NCBI RefSeq assembly: GCF_001677885.1
Contig: NZ_LOCQ01000060.1
Coordinates: 361,160 to 425,159 of the forward strand
Direction of reading: 5' to 3'
From: Janthinobacterium psychrotolerans
GTDB lineage: Bacteria; Pseudomonadota; Gammaproteobacteria; Burkholderiales; Burkholderiaceae_D
DNA length: 64,000 nt
Shown piece after piece: positions 9,148-18,461 of this stretch (position 1 is the first letter of the stretch; the number at the start of each line of letters is the position of its first letter). Made by a program: the position numbers and the translations under genes. Below the pieces are notes generated by a model. It was not told the origin of the DNA and made no database searches. It saw nothing but the letters and a program-made list of their open reading frames with translations.

Positions 9148-9768
9148 TCAGGGCAGGGGCAAACCCGCTTTCCGCAGCAATTGCGCCGTCTCGTACAGGG
9201 GCAGGCCCATGATGCCGGAATGGCTGCCTTCGATATGCTCGACGAACAGCGCGGCGCTGCCCTGGATGCCGTAGGCGCCGGCCTTGTCGTACGGTTCGGG
9301 CGTGGCGCAATAGGCCGCGATCGAGGCGGCGGACAGTACGCCAAAGCGCACCTGCGAGATCTGCGTGCGCTGCTCGGCGATGCCATTGCCATGCACGGCG
9401 ATCGCAGTCAGCACCTGGTGCGTGCGGCCCGACAACTGCTCCAGCATGGCGATGGCTTCCTTGCGGTCGGCCGGTTTGCCGAGGATGGCGCCGTCAATGG
9501 TGACGGTGGTGTCGGCCGCCAGCACCGGGCGCGGTGTCAGGTGGCGGCGGCGCACCATATTCCAGGCAAAGGCCGCCTTTTCATTGGCAACGCGCGCCAC
9601 GTAATCGAGCGGCGATTCGCCGGGCAGCACTTCTTCGGTAACGTCGGCGCCGCGCGGGCCGTCGCTGCGCAGCAGCAGCAGCTCGAATTCGATGCCGACC
9701 TGGCGCAGCAGTTCGCGCCTGCGCGGGCTCTTGGACGCCAGGTAGATCTTGTTGTCAGCCAGTTTCAT
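9148..9768 (-). CDS. maf: Maf-family nucleotide pyrophosphatase (YhdE-like)
   Basis: This 206-residue Maf protein begins with the phosphate-binding LASKSPRRRELL motif. The arginine after SP, where YceF members have tryptophan, places it with YhdE-type dTTP/UTP pyrophosphatases. The catalytic DTTVTIDG and the GKP/SGRTH motifs are intact. It hydrolyses non-canonical or excess nucleotides and has been linked to septation arrest. It lies between rlmH and rng, the usual betaproteobacterial order. Confidence 0.95.
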   Translation of the reverse strand: MKLADNKIYLASKSPRRRELLRQVGIEFELLLLRSDGPRGADVTEEVLPGESPLDYVARVANEKAAFAWNMVRRRHLTPRPVLAADTTVTIDGAILGKPADRKEAIAMLEQLSGRTHQVLTAIAVHGNGIAEQRTQISQVRFGVLSAASIAAYCATPEPYDKAGAYGIQGSAALFVEHIEGSHSGIMGLPLYETAQLLRKAGLPLP

Positions 9769-9783
9769 GAGGGGATGAAAAAA

Positions 9784-10254
9784 TCAGACGCGGTGATAGG
9801 GATGGTTTTGCGTGATCGACCAGGCGCGATAGAGCTGCTCGGCCAGGATCACGCGCACCACGCCGTGCGGCAGGGTCATGCTGGAAATGCGCAGCATGCC
9901 TTCGGCACGCGCTTTCAGGGCAGGGTCGAGACCATCGGCGCCGCCGATCAGGAAGGCCGTGTCGCGGCCATCCTGCTGCCACGCCATCAACTGCTGCGAC
10001 AGGCCGACGCTGGTCAGGTCCTTGCCGCGTTCGTCGAGGGCGATGATGCGCACGCCCCTGGGGAGCGCTGCTTCGATGCGTTCGCGTTCCAGCGCCATCG
10101 CGGTGGCGGCGGTCTTGCTGCCGGAACGCTCGACGGGCTTGATTTCTTTCAGCACGATGCGCAATTCCGGCGGCATGCGCTTCGCGTATTCGGCGAAGCC
10201 CGTCTCGATCCAGGCCGGCATTTTATGGCCGACCGCAGCGATGATAAGCTGCAT
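9784..10254 (-). CDS. rlmH: 23S rRNA pseudouridine-1915 N3-methyltransferase
   Basis: The full-length 156-residue RlmH has the SPOUT trefoil features FLIGGADGL and the C-terminal [18 protein letters not shown] segment with the conserved HPYHR end. It methylates pseudouridine 1915 of 23S rRNA in helix 69 using S-adenosylmethionine. It starts 6 bases after the rsfS stop, the widespread rsfS-rlmH pairing, so the two are probably cotranscribed. Confidence 0.97.
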   Translation of the reverse strand: MQLIIAAVGHKMPAWIETGFAEYAKRMPPELRIVLKEIKPVERSGSKTAATAMALERERIEAALPRGVRIIALDERGKDLTSVGLSQQLMAWQQDGRDTAFLIGGADGLDPALKARAEGMLRISSMTLPHGVVRVILAEQLYRAWSITQNHPYHRV

Positions 10255-10260
10255 CGACGC

Positions 10261-10947
10261 TTACTCGTCGACTTTTTTGATACGCTTGATGACGGTTTTC
10301 GCCGGTGCCGCATCGGCCGCAGGCTTGGCCGCGCGCGGAGCACGGACCTTTTTCTCCGGCAGCGCTTTCAGAGCCTTGACGGCGGCCGCTTCGGTTTTGG
10401 TTGGCGCGACTTTCACGGTCTTGCCGACAGCTTTGGACGCGACGGCCTTCTTGGCCGGTGCTTTCTTGGCGGTGGTGGCGGCGGCTTTTTTCGCTGGCGC
10501 TTTTTTCTCGATTACCGGCGTCGCTTCCACGTTGGCCTTGCTCGCCGCCAGGTGGCCGCTGACTTTTTTCGGCTCGTCGCCGGTGGCTTTTTTAGGCGCG
10601 CGCTTGGCGGCGCCCAGCTTGACCGGCTTGTCGCCCCAGATTTCTTCCAGGCGGTAGTAGGCGCGGATCGGCGCCTGCATGATGTGGACGATCATGTCGC
10701 CCAAGTCGACCAGTACCCATTCGCCGGTGTCTTCACCTTCCATGCCGACGATTTCGCCGCCGGCTTCCTTGACCTTGTCGCGCACCGAGGCGGCCAGCGC
10801 CTTGGTCTGGCGGTTCGAGGTGCCGGAGACGATCGCGATGCGGTCGAACAGGCTGGTCAGGTGGACCGTGTCGAATACGGCGATGTCTTGGCCTTTGACG
10901 TCTTCCAGGGCGTCAACGACGAGGGTTTGCAGTTTTTTGATATCCAT
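10261..10947 (-). CDS. rsfS: Ribosomal silencing factor RsfS with Lys/Ala-rich tail
   Basis: Residues 1 to about 107 are a complete RsfS domain (IAIVSGTSNRQTKALA, GEDTGEWVLVDLGDMIVH, YYRLEEIWGD). RsfS binds L14/uL14 and blocks 50S-30S joining during starvation. Residues about 108-228 are an added tail rich in lysine, alanine and proline with KKAPAKKA-type repeats, resembling histone-H1-like tails; the family is usually only about 105-120 residues. The tail is probably disordered and could bind rRNA or DNA, which is inference. The stop codon of nadD abuts the start. Confidence 0.95.
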   Translation of the reverse strand: MDIKKLQTLVVDALEDVKGQDIAVFDTVHLTSLFDRIAIVSGTSNRQTKALAASVRDKVKEAGGEIVGMEGEDTGEWVLVDLGDMIVHIMQAPIRAYYRLEEIWGDKPVKLGAAKRAPKKATGDEPKKVSGHLAASKANVEATPVIEKKAPAKKAAATTAKKAPAKKAVASKAVGKTVKVAPTKTEAAAVKALKALPEKKVRAPRAAKPAADAAPAKTVIKRIKKVDE

Positions 10948-11619
10948 TTAGCTTTTGTATAAATTATGTTGTTCAATATAGTCTAGCACTAGCGGGGAAA
11001 CAAGCTCGTTTGCCGGAAACCCCCGTTGTAATGCCGCACGTATTTCGGTGGCGGAGATATCCACCGCGAAGTCCTGTGCCAGATAAGTCAGACCGTGCGG
11101 CGTGTTGCGGATGCTGCTGAGCGTGCCCAGGCGGCGCGTGAATTCCTGCGCTACTGCCTGCGGCATCGCCGTGCCATTGAGCGCGAAGCCGGGGCGGGCC
11201 GCGACGCAGATATGGGCGTATTCAAATAACTGGCGCCATTCGCGCCAGGTGTCCAGGCGCTGCAGCTGGTCGGCGCCCATCAGGAACACGATGGACGCTT
11301 GCGGTCCCAGCTCGGCGCGTACCTGGCGCAGGGTATCGATGGTGTAGCTGGGCTGGCCCTGTTCGCTGCGGTCGATTTCCTGCAGGTCGATCATCACCGG
11401 CAGCGGCAGGCTTGAGAACGCCAGCCGCGTCATCTCGGCGCGCTGCTCGCAGCTCGCGCCCAGGCGGCCCTTTTGCCATGGCGCGCCGGCCGGGATCACG
11501 CGCAGCGCATCGGCCTGCAGCAAACGGGAAAAATACGATCCCAGCGCCACATGGCCCGTATGCACCGGATCGTAGCTGCCGCCAAGCAGCGCCACGCATG
11601 CCGTGCCTTCTGTCGTCAC
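10948..11619 (-). CDS. nadD: Nicotinate-nucleotide adenylyltransferase
   Basis: This 223-residue NadD transfers AMP from ATP to nicotinate mononucleotide in NAD synthesis. The nucleotidyltransferase signature [14 protein letters not shown] (normally GGTFDPIHxGH) and the C-terminal SATEIRAAL (ISSTxIR-type) motif are present. The gene overlaps hemF by 4 bases (ATGA) upstream and abuts rsfS downstream, so it lies in one operon. Confidence 0.96.
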   Translation of the reverse strand: MTTEGTACVALLGGSYDPVHTGHVALGSYFSRLLQADALRVIPAGAPWQKGRLGASCEQRAEMTRLAFSSLPLPVMIDLQEIDRSEQGQPSYTIDTLRQVRAELGPQASIVFLMGADQLQRLDTWREWRQLFEYAHICVAARPGFALNGTAMPQAVAQEFTRRLGTLSSIRNTPHGLTYLAQDFAVDISATEIRAALQRGFPANELVSPLVLDYIEQHNLYKS

Positions 11620-12530
11620 GCCTGCAGCCAGTCGCGATGCACGAGAAAATCGGTGTACAGCGCCGCCTCCGGGCTACCCTCGGCCGGATGCCAGTCGTAG
11701 CGCCATTTGACGATGGGCGGCATCGACATCAGGATCGCCTCGGTGCGTCCGCCCGATTGCAGGCCGAAGTGCGTGCCGCGGTCGAACACCAGGTTGAACT
11801 CGACATAGCGGCCGCGGCGGTAGGCCTGGAAATCGCGTTCACGCTCGCCGTACGGCGCATCCTTGCGGCGCGCCAGAATCGGCACGTAGGCGTCGATGAA
11901 AGCGTCGCCGGCGCTGCGCATCATGGCGAAGCTGTCGTCAAAGTCCAGGGCGTTGAAGTCATCGAAAAAGATGCCACCCACGCCGCGCGGCTCCTTGCGG
12001 TGCTTCAGGTAAAAATACTCGTCGCACCAGGCCTTGAACTTCGGATGCAGCTCGCTGCCAAAGGGCGCCAGCGCATCGTGGCAGACCTGGTGAAAATGCC
12101 GTACATCGTCGACGTTGCCGTAATACGGCGTCAGGTCCATGCCGCCGCCAAACCACCATACCGGCTCGTCGGCTGAGTTCACCGTGCTGAAAAAGCGCAC
12201 ATTCATGTGCACCGTCGGCGCGTACGGGTTGCGCGGATGGAGCACCAGCGATACGCCCATCGCTTCCCACGGCTTGCCACCCAGTTCAGGGCGCGCGGCG
12301 GCCGCCGATGGCGGCAATGCGGCGCCGGTGACGTGCGAAAAATTCACGCCGCCCCGCTCGAACACATGGCCTTCCTCGATCAGGCGCGAAATGCCGCCAC
12401 CGCCTTCGGGCCGCTGCCAGCTGTCGGTCAGGAAGGGCTTGCCATCCTGCGCTTCGAGCGCCTGCACGATACGGCTTTGCAAATCGAGCAAATAGGCCTT
12501 GACGGCCGAGGGGGAGGGAGTGGACGACAT
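11616..12530 (-). CDS. hemF: Oxygen-dependent coproporphyrinogen III oxidase
   Basis: This 304-residue HemF oxidatively decarboxylates coproporphyrinogen III to protoporphyrinogen IX in haem synthesis. The conserved stretches [23 protein letters not shown] and [16 protein letters not shown] are intact and the length is normal. In many Burkholderiales hemF follows purD directly; here about 3.7 kb with four unrelated membrane-protein genes separates them. The ATG at 12530 gives the expected N-terminus. Confidence 0.97.
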   Translation of the reverse strand: MSSTPSPSAVKAYLLDLQSRIVQALEAQDGKPFLTDSWQRPEGGGGISRLIEEGHVFERGGVNFSHVTGAALPPSAAAARPELGGKPWEAMGVSLVLHPRNPYAPTVHMNVRFFSTVNSADEPVWWFGGGMDLTPYYGNVDDVRHFHQVCHDALAPFGSELHPKFKAWCDEYFYLKHRKEPRGVGGIFFDDFNALDFDDSFAMMRSAGDAFIDAYVPILARRKDAPYGERERDFQAYRRGRYVEFNLVFDRGTHFGLQSGGRTEAILMSMPPIVKWRYDWHPAEGSPEAALYTDFLVHRDWLQA

Positions 12531-12631
12531 CGCGTGGGCCGACGAGGCCGAAATAAAAAAGTGAGGACGGATTGTACCCTGTAACGGATTTTTGTGATAG
12601 CAAAACCGGCGATGGGCTTGCCGGCCATGCT

Positions 12632-13426
12632 TTAGCGGGGCGGCTCGTCCTTAACTTTTTCCTGCACTACCTGGACGTCATATTGCACACCGTCGGCACC
12701 GGGCTGGCGCGCGCTGTCCACGGCTGACTGGGCGCGCTGCCGCAGGTCTGTGCGTTCAAGCGTTTGCACCGGCGGCGGCATGGCGGCGGGTACCGGCTTG
12801 GCGAACCACCCGGGCGCTGCCAGGGCCAGGAATACCAGCACGATCACCAGTATCATCCAGGTGGACGGGCGCCAGGCGCGCCAGCCATGCTGCTGCCGCT
12901 TGCCGGCGGCGTCGACGATCATGCGCGCCAGTTCCGAGCCCTGCGTATGCGTGCGCGTTTTCAAAGCCTGGTAGTCCTGCGGCGACAGGCCGCCCTGCGC
13001 CAGCATCTGGCGCAAGGCGGCCACCGGCGACGCGATCAAAACGTCTGTCGGCAGGCGGTCGATGGCGGCGTCGCGCTGCCACTGGTTGATCAGGTTTTCC
13101 TGGTACAAGGTGTCGAAGGCATGGCGATTCGCCAGTTGCAGCGCGCTGGCGGCCAGCTGGCGGCGCTCGTCCTGCGGCGCCAGCGCCTGCAGCATGGCGA
13201 AGAAGCGCTGCGTATCCACCAGTTCTTCGCTCAGCAGCCATGCCAGGGTTTGCTGCAGATCCGCATCGAACGCCAGTTCGGACACATCGATGCCTTCGGC
13301 GGCATTGTGCGCGCGCTGGATTTCAACGATCTCCAGTTCGGCCAGCGCATCGTCGTATTCGTCAGGCGTGACCAGGCCAAGGCGAACCAGTTCGTCCAGC
13401 GGCAGCAGGCGCGGATCGGCGTTCAT
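12632..13426 (-). CDS. Membrane protein of local paralogous family (264 aa)
   Basis: This 264-residue protein of unknown function has a long N-terminal helical region that shares modules with the next two genes upstream. Shared pieces are [28 protein letters not shown], and [15 protein letters not shown] followed by a P..ALRQML and SELARMI block. One transmembrane helix follows (about residues 190-210), then a short polar C-terminus. The start at 13426 overlaps the stop of the preceding gene (ATGA), which favours it over the longer frame. The orientation is probably N-terminus in the cytoplasm. No domain is recognised with confidence. Confidence 0.72.
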   Translation of the reverse strand: MNADPRLLPLDELVRLGLVTPDEYDDALAELEIVEIQRAHNAAEGIDVSELAFDADLQQTLAWLLSEELVDTQRFFAMLQALAPQDERRQLAASALQLANRHAFDTLYQENLINQWQRDAAIDRLPTDVLIASPVAALRQMLAQGGLSPQDYQALKTRTHTQGSELARMIVDAAGKRQQHGWRAWRPSTWMILVIVLVFLALAAPGWFAKPVPAAMPPPVQTLERTDLRQRAQSAVDSARQPGADGVQYDVQVVQEKVKDEPPR

Positions 13427-14070
13427 GCGCCCTTGAAGCCTGTCACGGCGCCGTAAATCACCGACATCACCATGATCATGGCCAGCACGATCAGCGCGCC
13501 TTTCCAGGCCGGCGGGCGTTTGTACGGAATGACGTCGTGGCCGTGCCGCAGCCTGGCCGCTTCCATGATCTCGCGCGCCGCTACGCTGCCGTGTGCGCGC
13601 ACGCGCTCTTCCAGCGCCTCGAACTGCGGCGTTGGCAGCACGTCGTTGACCACCAGCCAGCGCATGACGATCCATGGCGAATAGAAGATGCGGTCGCCCG
13701 GCACCGCCGCATGTGCGGCGTCGCGCTGGAACTGGTTGAGCAAATCGTGCTGGTACAACTCGTCGACTTCGCGTCGGTTGTAATGCCTTACGGCGTCGGC
13801 CGCCAGCGCCTGCTGCTCGGGCGGCAATGTGGCCACGCGCTTCTCGAAGTCATTCTTGGGCAGCAGATCGGTCAGCAGCAGCCAGGACAGGGTGCTGACC
13901 AGGTCGGCGTCTTGCGCCAGTTCCGGCATGTCGACCGGGTCCTCGGGCGGGTGCAGGCGTTCATGGCCGGCCACGTCGCGTTCCGCGTTGGCCTCGTCCA
14001 GCTCCTGCGCGGTGATCAGGCCCAGCTGGTGCAGCTGCTGCAGCGAGGCGTGCGGTGGTTCGATATGCAT
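13423..14070 (-). CDS. Membrane protein of local paralogous family (215 aa)
   Basis: This 215-residue protein of unknown function is clearly related to its downstream neighbour. It shares LHQLGLITAQELDEAN, TLSWLLLTDLL, LYQHDLLNQFQRDAA and a V.ERVRAHGSVAAREIMEAA block. A single hydrophobic segment near residues 188-210 ends the protein, so it looks like a C-terminally anchored cytoplasmic domain. The gene is 16 bases from the 426-residue paralogue and overlaps the 264-residue one by 4 bases, so the three are probably cotranscribed. Confidence 0.72.
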   Translation of the reverse strand: MHIEPPHASLQQLHQLGLITAQELDEANAERDVAGHERLHPPEDPVDMPELAQDADLVSTLSWLLLTDLLPKNDFEKRVATLPPEQQALAADAVRHYNRREVDELYQHDLLNQFQRDAAHAAVPGDRIFYSPWIVMRWLVVNDVLPTPQFEALEERVRAHGSVAAREIMEAARLRHGHDVIPYKRPPAWKGALIVLAMIMVMSVIYGAVTGFKGA

Positions 14071-14086
14071 GAATTTGCTCTTTTAT

Positions 14087-15367
14087 TTACTCTTTCAATT
14101 GCGCCTGGCGCAGTTCGCCGGCAAACTGCGGCGTCACCGACCAGCCATTGCCGGCGGCGTCGCGTTGGAACGTGAAATCGCCTTCCTGCATGATCGACGA
14201 GCCGCCAGTGAGCATGCCCAGCAGGGCGTCATTGCGTTCGATCAGCAGGCGGCAGGAATAGACGCCGGGCGAGATTTCCTTGCACGGCGCCAGCGGCTCG
14301 ATTTCGGCGATTTCGCGGCGCCGTTCCGCTGACTGCGTCAGCGAAAACGCTGGCCGCGGCTGCGGCATGATGCGCGCGCCATCCATGCCGGCGCGGAACG
14401 CCTTTTCCAGCGCTTCGCGCCCGATCGGATTGGCCTGCTGGGCCAATTCGCCATCCTTGATCGTGCCAAAGCGCGCCTTGACCAGCAGCGGCTGCGCACC
14501 GGTATAGGCGATGCGGCTGCTGCTGCCGCTGTCGTCGCGGGCGACCGTATAGGCAAAGTCGATTTTTTCGCCATCCTGTTCCACTGTCGCCAGGCAGCCG
14601 CGTATCTTGTGCGACGAGGCGTAACCGGCTTCTTTCACATCGTGCAGGCTGAGCCTGGATGGATTTTCCAGCCTGGCCGAGTTGAGCATGCGCGTCACCG
14701 CCGATTGCGTATCGGGGGCCTCGCAGGCGGGCACGGAATTACCGCTGACGACATACCAGACCATGCCGGCCAGCGCCAGTGGCGCGATGATCAGCCAGGC
14801 CAGGCGCGAACCCGGAAACAGGCCTTCGAGGATCACGCCGCGCACGTCCTTCTTGTGTTTTTCCACGCGCGCCATGGTGTGCTCGACGATGCGCCTGGCC
14901 TCGTCGCTGCCGCTGGCGCGCACGCGTTGCGTGATCATTTTCAGCTGCGCGCGCGGCAGCACGCCCGAATACACCATCCAGGTCAGCGCCTCGCCTGGCG
15001 TGGGCAGCAGCACGTCGCCGGGCAGGTGTTGCAGCGCGAGCTGGTACTGCTCGGGCGTGATCACCGTCTCGTCGCGCAGCACATCGAGCGACTCCAGGTT
15101 CAAGGTCGCCACCAGCTGGTTCAGGATGGCCAGGCGCTGTTCCAGTTCCGTGCCGCTGTAGTTGCGCAAGACGCTTTGCGACAGGCCCGTCAGGTCATCC
15201 GAGGTGACGATCTGGCGCCGGTACAACCACATCAAGGCGTCGGCCAGCGATGTGTTCGCTTCCAGCTGCGGCAATTCTGCATGGGCCAGCGCCTGCTCGC
15301 GCTGCCGGCGTGTGAGCAGTTTCAAGGCATGCAGCGTGTCGATTGCGGTGTGAGTGTCGGTTGTCAT
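14087..15367 (-). CDS. Membrane protein of local paralogous family (426 aa)
   Basis: This is the largest member of the local family. Residues 1 to about 180 carry the N-terminal helical modules shared with the two downstream genes (LHALKLLTRRQREQAL, VLPRAQLKMITQRVRASGSDEA). A membrane helix (about 188-208) is followed by an extracytoplasmic domain of about 215 residues. That domain is homologous to the 248-residue protein encoded next upstream (VPxC, GYxxSxKxRGCLATV, EIxEIEPLxPCxE, YSCRLLxxRND, WSVTPQFAxEL). Conserved cysteines suggest disulphides in the periplasm. The function is unknown. Confidence 0.75.
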   Translation of the reverse strand: MTTDTHTAIDTLHALKLLTRRQREQALAHAELPQLEANTSLADALMWLYRRQIVTSDDLTGLSQSVLRNYSGTELEQRLAILNQLVATLNLESLDVLRDETVITPEQYQLALQHLPGDVLLPTPGEALTWMVYSGVLPRAQLKMITQRVRASGSDEARRIVEHTMARVEKHKKDVRGVILEGLFPGSRLAWLIIAPLALAGMVWYVVSGNSVPACEAPDTQSAVTRMLNSARLENPSRLSLHDVKEAGYASSHKIRGCLATVEQDGEKIDFAYTVARDDSGSSSRIAYTGAQPLLVKARFGTIKDGELAQQANPIGREALEKAFRAGMDGARIMPQPRPAFSLTQSAERRREIAEIEPLAPCKEISPGVYSCRLLIERNDALLGMLTGGSSIMQEGDFTFQRDAAGNGWSVTPQFAGELRQAQLKE

Positions 15368-15426
15368 CGGAAGCGGCTTTGGTCAGGATGGCAAACTTTA
15401 CAATAAACCGGTATTTCCACTGCGCA

Positions 15427-16173
15427 CTATTGAACGCGCGCCTGCGCCAGCTCTTCCGCAAATTGTGGTGTCACCGACCAGCCCTTGCCGCCAGCGCCGC
15501 GCGTAAAGGTGAAGTCGCCCTGCTGCAGCACCGATATGGCCAGCACCGTCGTGTCGGCAGCGGAGAGCATGTCGTTACGTGCCAGCAGCAGGCGGCAGGA
15601 GTGCACGCCGGGCCTAACCTCCCTGCATGGCCCCAGCGGTTCGATATCGCCAATTTCGCGGTGGTGCTGGGGCGACATCAGGGCAGTGAGACCAGCATAG
15701 TAGAGCGTCTTGCCGCGCACGCCATCCATGCCGGCCAGCATGGCCGTCAACAAGGCCTCGCGTCCGATGGGCTGGCCCTGCGCCGCAAAGCCGCCATACC
15801 AGGCGAGGTGGCCATAACGCGCCTGTACGATGCCTGGGTGTGCGTAGTCATGCTCCACGCGGCTTCTGCGGCGGCCTTGCACGCGCGTAATGGTCCAGGC
15901 GAATTGCAGCGCCTTGCCGTCCTGGGTGACAGTGGCCAGACAACCGCGGCTCTTTTGCGACCAGGAGTAGCCGACCTGCTTGATCTTGTCCAGGCTGAAT
16001 TTGCCGCCCGTGAGCGTGTCCATGTTTTCCCTGGTGTCACAGCCCGGTACGGCATAGCTGCTGAACCAGTACCAGGCCAGGCCGGCAAGCAGCACGGCGT
16101 AGACAGTCAGCCAGCCCAAAGGGCTGAGAGGAACATTGTTGTCGGGCGTGGCGAGGCCAGTTGGAGCGGTCAT
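15427..16173 (-). CDS. Membrane protein of local paralogous family (248 aa)
   Basis: This 248-residue protein of unknown function has one membrane helix near the N-terminus (about residues 17-40) followed by an extracytoplasmic domain. That domain is the counterpart of the C-terminal half of the 426-residue neighbour: VPGCDTRE, GYSWSQKSRGCLATV, GDIEPLGPCREV, HSCRLLLARND and WSVTPQFAEEL are shared in order. It lacks the cytoplasmic helical modules. Modular loss or duplication within the cluster is the simplest explanation. Confidence 0.75.
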   Translation of the reverse strand: MTAPTGLATPDNNVPLSPLGWLTVYAVLLAGLAWYWFSSYAVPGCDTRENMDTLTGGKFSLDKIKQVGYSWSQKSRGCLATVTQDGKALQFAWTITRVQGRRRSRVEHDYAHPGIVQARYGHLAWYGGFAAQGQPIGREALLTAMLAGMDGVRGKTLYYAGLTALMSPQHHREIGDIEPLGPCREVRPGVHSCRLLLARNDMLSAADTTVLAISVLQQGDFTFTRGAGGKGWSVTPQFAEELAQARVQ

Positions 16174-16259
16174 GGGAATGGATGGCGGTGATAATCAAAT
16201 GAAAACGGGCCGGGGCGGATGAATCCGCGCCGGCCCGCCGTGTAATCGTTAATCGGCGA

Positions 16260-17528
16260 TCAATGCTTCAAGCCGCGCCAGCCGATATCGCGGCGGTATT
16301 GCGCGCCGTCGAAATGGATTTTTTCCACGGTCTCATAGGCCTGCTTCTGCGCCATCTTGATGCTGTCGCCCAGGCCCACCACGCACAGCACACGGCCGCC
16401 ATTGGTGACCAGGCGCTCGCCCTCGATGCGGGTGCCCGCATGGAAGGTGACCGAGTCGATCGTCTCGGCCGGGATATCGCCGATGGGCGTGCCCTTGAGC
16501 GTGTCGTCCGGATAGCCGGCGGCGGCCATCACCACGCCCACGGCGGTGCGGCGGTCCCATTCCAGTTCCACCGCGTCCAGGGTGCCGTTGACGGCGTGTT
16601 CCATTACGGTGACCAGGTCGGTTTTCAGGCGCGCCATGATCGGTTGCGTTTCCGGGTCGCCCATGCGGCAGTTGAATTCCAGCGTTTTTGGCGTGCCCTT
16701 GTCGTCGATCATCAGGCCGGCGTACAAAAATCCCGTGAAGGTGATGCCGTCCTTCGCCATGCCTTGCATTGTCGGCACGATGATCTCGCGCATCACGCGC
16801 GCATGCATGGCCGGCGTGACGATAGGCGCTGGCGAATACGCGCCCATGCCGCCCGTGTTCGGGCCCTGGTCGTGGTCCTTGAGGCGCTTGTGATCCTGGC
16901 TGGTGGCCAGCGGCAGGATGTTCTTGCCGTCGCACATGACGATAAAGCTGGCCTCTTCGCCGGCCAAAAATTCCTCGATGACGATGCGCGCGCCGGCGTC
17001 GCCGAACTGGTTATCGGCCAGCATATTGTCGACCGCCTGGTGCGCTTCTTCCAGGGTCAATGCCACCACCACGCCCTTGCCGGCGGCCAGGCCGTCGGCC
17101 TTGATGACGATGGGCGCGCCCATGCTGTCGACATAGGCGTGGGCTGGCGCCACTTCCGAAAACGTCTGGTAGGCGGCCGTCGGAATGCCGTGGCGCTGCA
17201 TGAAGGCCTTGGCGAAGTCTTTCGACGATTCCAGCTGCGCCGCTTCTTTGGTCGGGCCGAAGATCTTCAGGCCGCGCGAGCGGAACAGGTTGACGATGCC
17301 TGCCGCCAGCGGTACTTCCGGGCCGACCACGGTCAGGCTGATGTGTTCCTGCTGAACGAAATCGGCCAGCAATTGCGGGTCGCTGATATCGAGATTGACC
17401 AGGCGCGCGTCGCGCGCGGTGCCGCCGTTACCCGGAGCGACATACACCATCTGTATGCGTTCGGACTGCGCCAGTTTCCAGGCCAGGGCGTGTTCGCGGC
17501 CGCCAGAGCCGACTACCAGAATTTTCAT
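16260..17528 (-). CDS. purD: Phosphoribosylamine-glycine ligase
   Basis: This full-length 422-residue GAR synthetase catalyses the second step of purine synthesis. The N-terminal VVGSGGREHALAWKL motif, the ATP-grasp core (APIVIKADGLAAGKGVVVA) and the conserved QDHKRLKDHDQGPNTGGMGA are all intact. It ends 87 bases before the four-gene membrane-protein cluster and begins 64 bases after yebC, in the same direction, so a yebC-purD transcript is likely. Confidence 0.97.
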   Translation of the reverse strand: MKILVVGSGGREHALAWKLAQSERIQMVYVAPGNGGTARDARLVNLDISDPQLLADFVQQEHISLTVVGPEVPLAAGIVNLFRSRGLKIFGPTKEAAQLESSKDFAKAFMQRHGIPTAAYQTFSEVAPAHAYVDSMGAPIVIKADGLAAGKGVVVALTLEEAHQAVDNMLADNQFGDAGARIVIEEFLAGEEASFIVMCDGKNILPLATSQDHKRLKDHDQGPNTGGMGAYSPAPIVTPAMHARVMREIIVPTMQGMAKDGITFTGFLYAGLMIDDKGTPKTLEFNCRMGDPETQPIMARLKTDLVTVMEHAVNGTLDAVELEWDRRTAVGVVMAAAGYPDDTLKGTPIGDIPAETIDSVTFHAGTRIEGERLVTNGGRVLCVVGLGDSIKMAQKQAYETVEKIHFDGAQYRRDIGWRGLKH

Positions 17529-17591
17529 AGGGACCGTTCGTTCAGTGTGGGGTTTGCAGGGCGGGGGAGGCCGCCCTTGTTTGTAGAATGA

Positions 17592-18317
17592 TTAGTTCTC
17601 AATGAGTGCGTTGGTGAAGACTTCCTGCACATCGTCCAGCAGCTCCAGCGCATCGATCAGCTTTTGCATCTTGATCGCGTCGTCGCCGGCATACACGGTT
17701 TCGGTGGCCGGTTTCATGATCACTTCGGCCACTTCAGCCTTGAAGCCGGCCGCTTCCAGCGCTTCCTTGACGGCGGCAAAATCGTGCACCGGCGTGAGCA
17801 CTTCGAAGCCGCCTTCTTCGTCGGCGATCACGTCGTCGGCGCCCGCTTCCAGCGCCGCTTCCATCAGCTTGTCTTCGTCGGTGCCCGGCGCGAACAGCAG
17901 CTGGCCGCAGTGCTGGAACATGAAGGCGACCGAGCCTTCGTTGCCCATGTTGCCGCCGTTCTTGTTGAAGGCGTTGCGTACTTCGGCCACCGTGCGTACT
18001 TTATTGTCGGTCATGCATTCGACGATGACGGCCGCGCCGCCCACGCCGTAGCCTTCGTAGCGCACTTCTTCGTAGTTGGCGCCATCGACGCCGCCGCTGC
18101 CGCGGTTGATCGCGCGCTGGACGTTGTCTTTCGGCATATTGGCGTCGGCCGCCTTGTCAACCGCCAGGCGCAGGCGCGGATTGGTGATGGCGTCGGCGCC
18201 GCCCATGCGGGCCGCCACCGTGATTTCCTTGATCAGGCGGGTCCAGATTTTGCCGCGTTTGGCATCCGTGGCAGCTTTTTTATGCTTGATGTTGGCCCAT
18301 TTGCTATGTCCTGCCAT
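17592..18317 (-). CDS. yebC: YebC/PmpR-family protein
   Basis: This 241-residue protein opens with the hallmark [18 protein letters not shown]. It keeps [15 protein letters not shown] and the GSVAFMFxxxGQ strand, with the usual length for the family. YebC proteins were first described as transcriptional regulators (PmpR) and were later shown to assist translation through polyproline stretches. It is divergent from the phoD gene; the 144-base gap between them should contain both promoters. Confidence 0.95.
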   Translation of the reverse strand: MAGHSKWANIKHKKAATDAKRGKIWTRLIKEITVAARMGGADAITNPRLRLAVDKAADANMPKDNVQRAINRGSGGVDGANYEEVRYEGYGVGGAAVIVECMTDNKVRTVAEVRNAFNKNGGNMGNEGSVAFMFQHCGQLLFAPGTDEDKLMEAALEAGADDVIADEEGGFEVLTPVHDFAAVKEALEAAGFKAEVAEVIMKPATETVYAGDDAIKMQKLIDALELLDDVQEVFTNALIEN

Positions 18318-18461
18318 GTCGAATCTTCCTTAGACGGGTGTTCAATTGTGGCCGACATTTTAGCATAGTGGCACCTTGCGCCGCCGGCCGCTGCCGTCAT
18401 GAAGCCGACATATTCTGTTGCTAAAGTGACGCGCTTTCGGGTTACTTCGGGGTAAGAAATC

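Noticed and set aside
7533..9212. Long plus-strand ORF opposite rng
   Set aside because: Antisense shadow of a GC-rich core gene.
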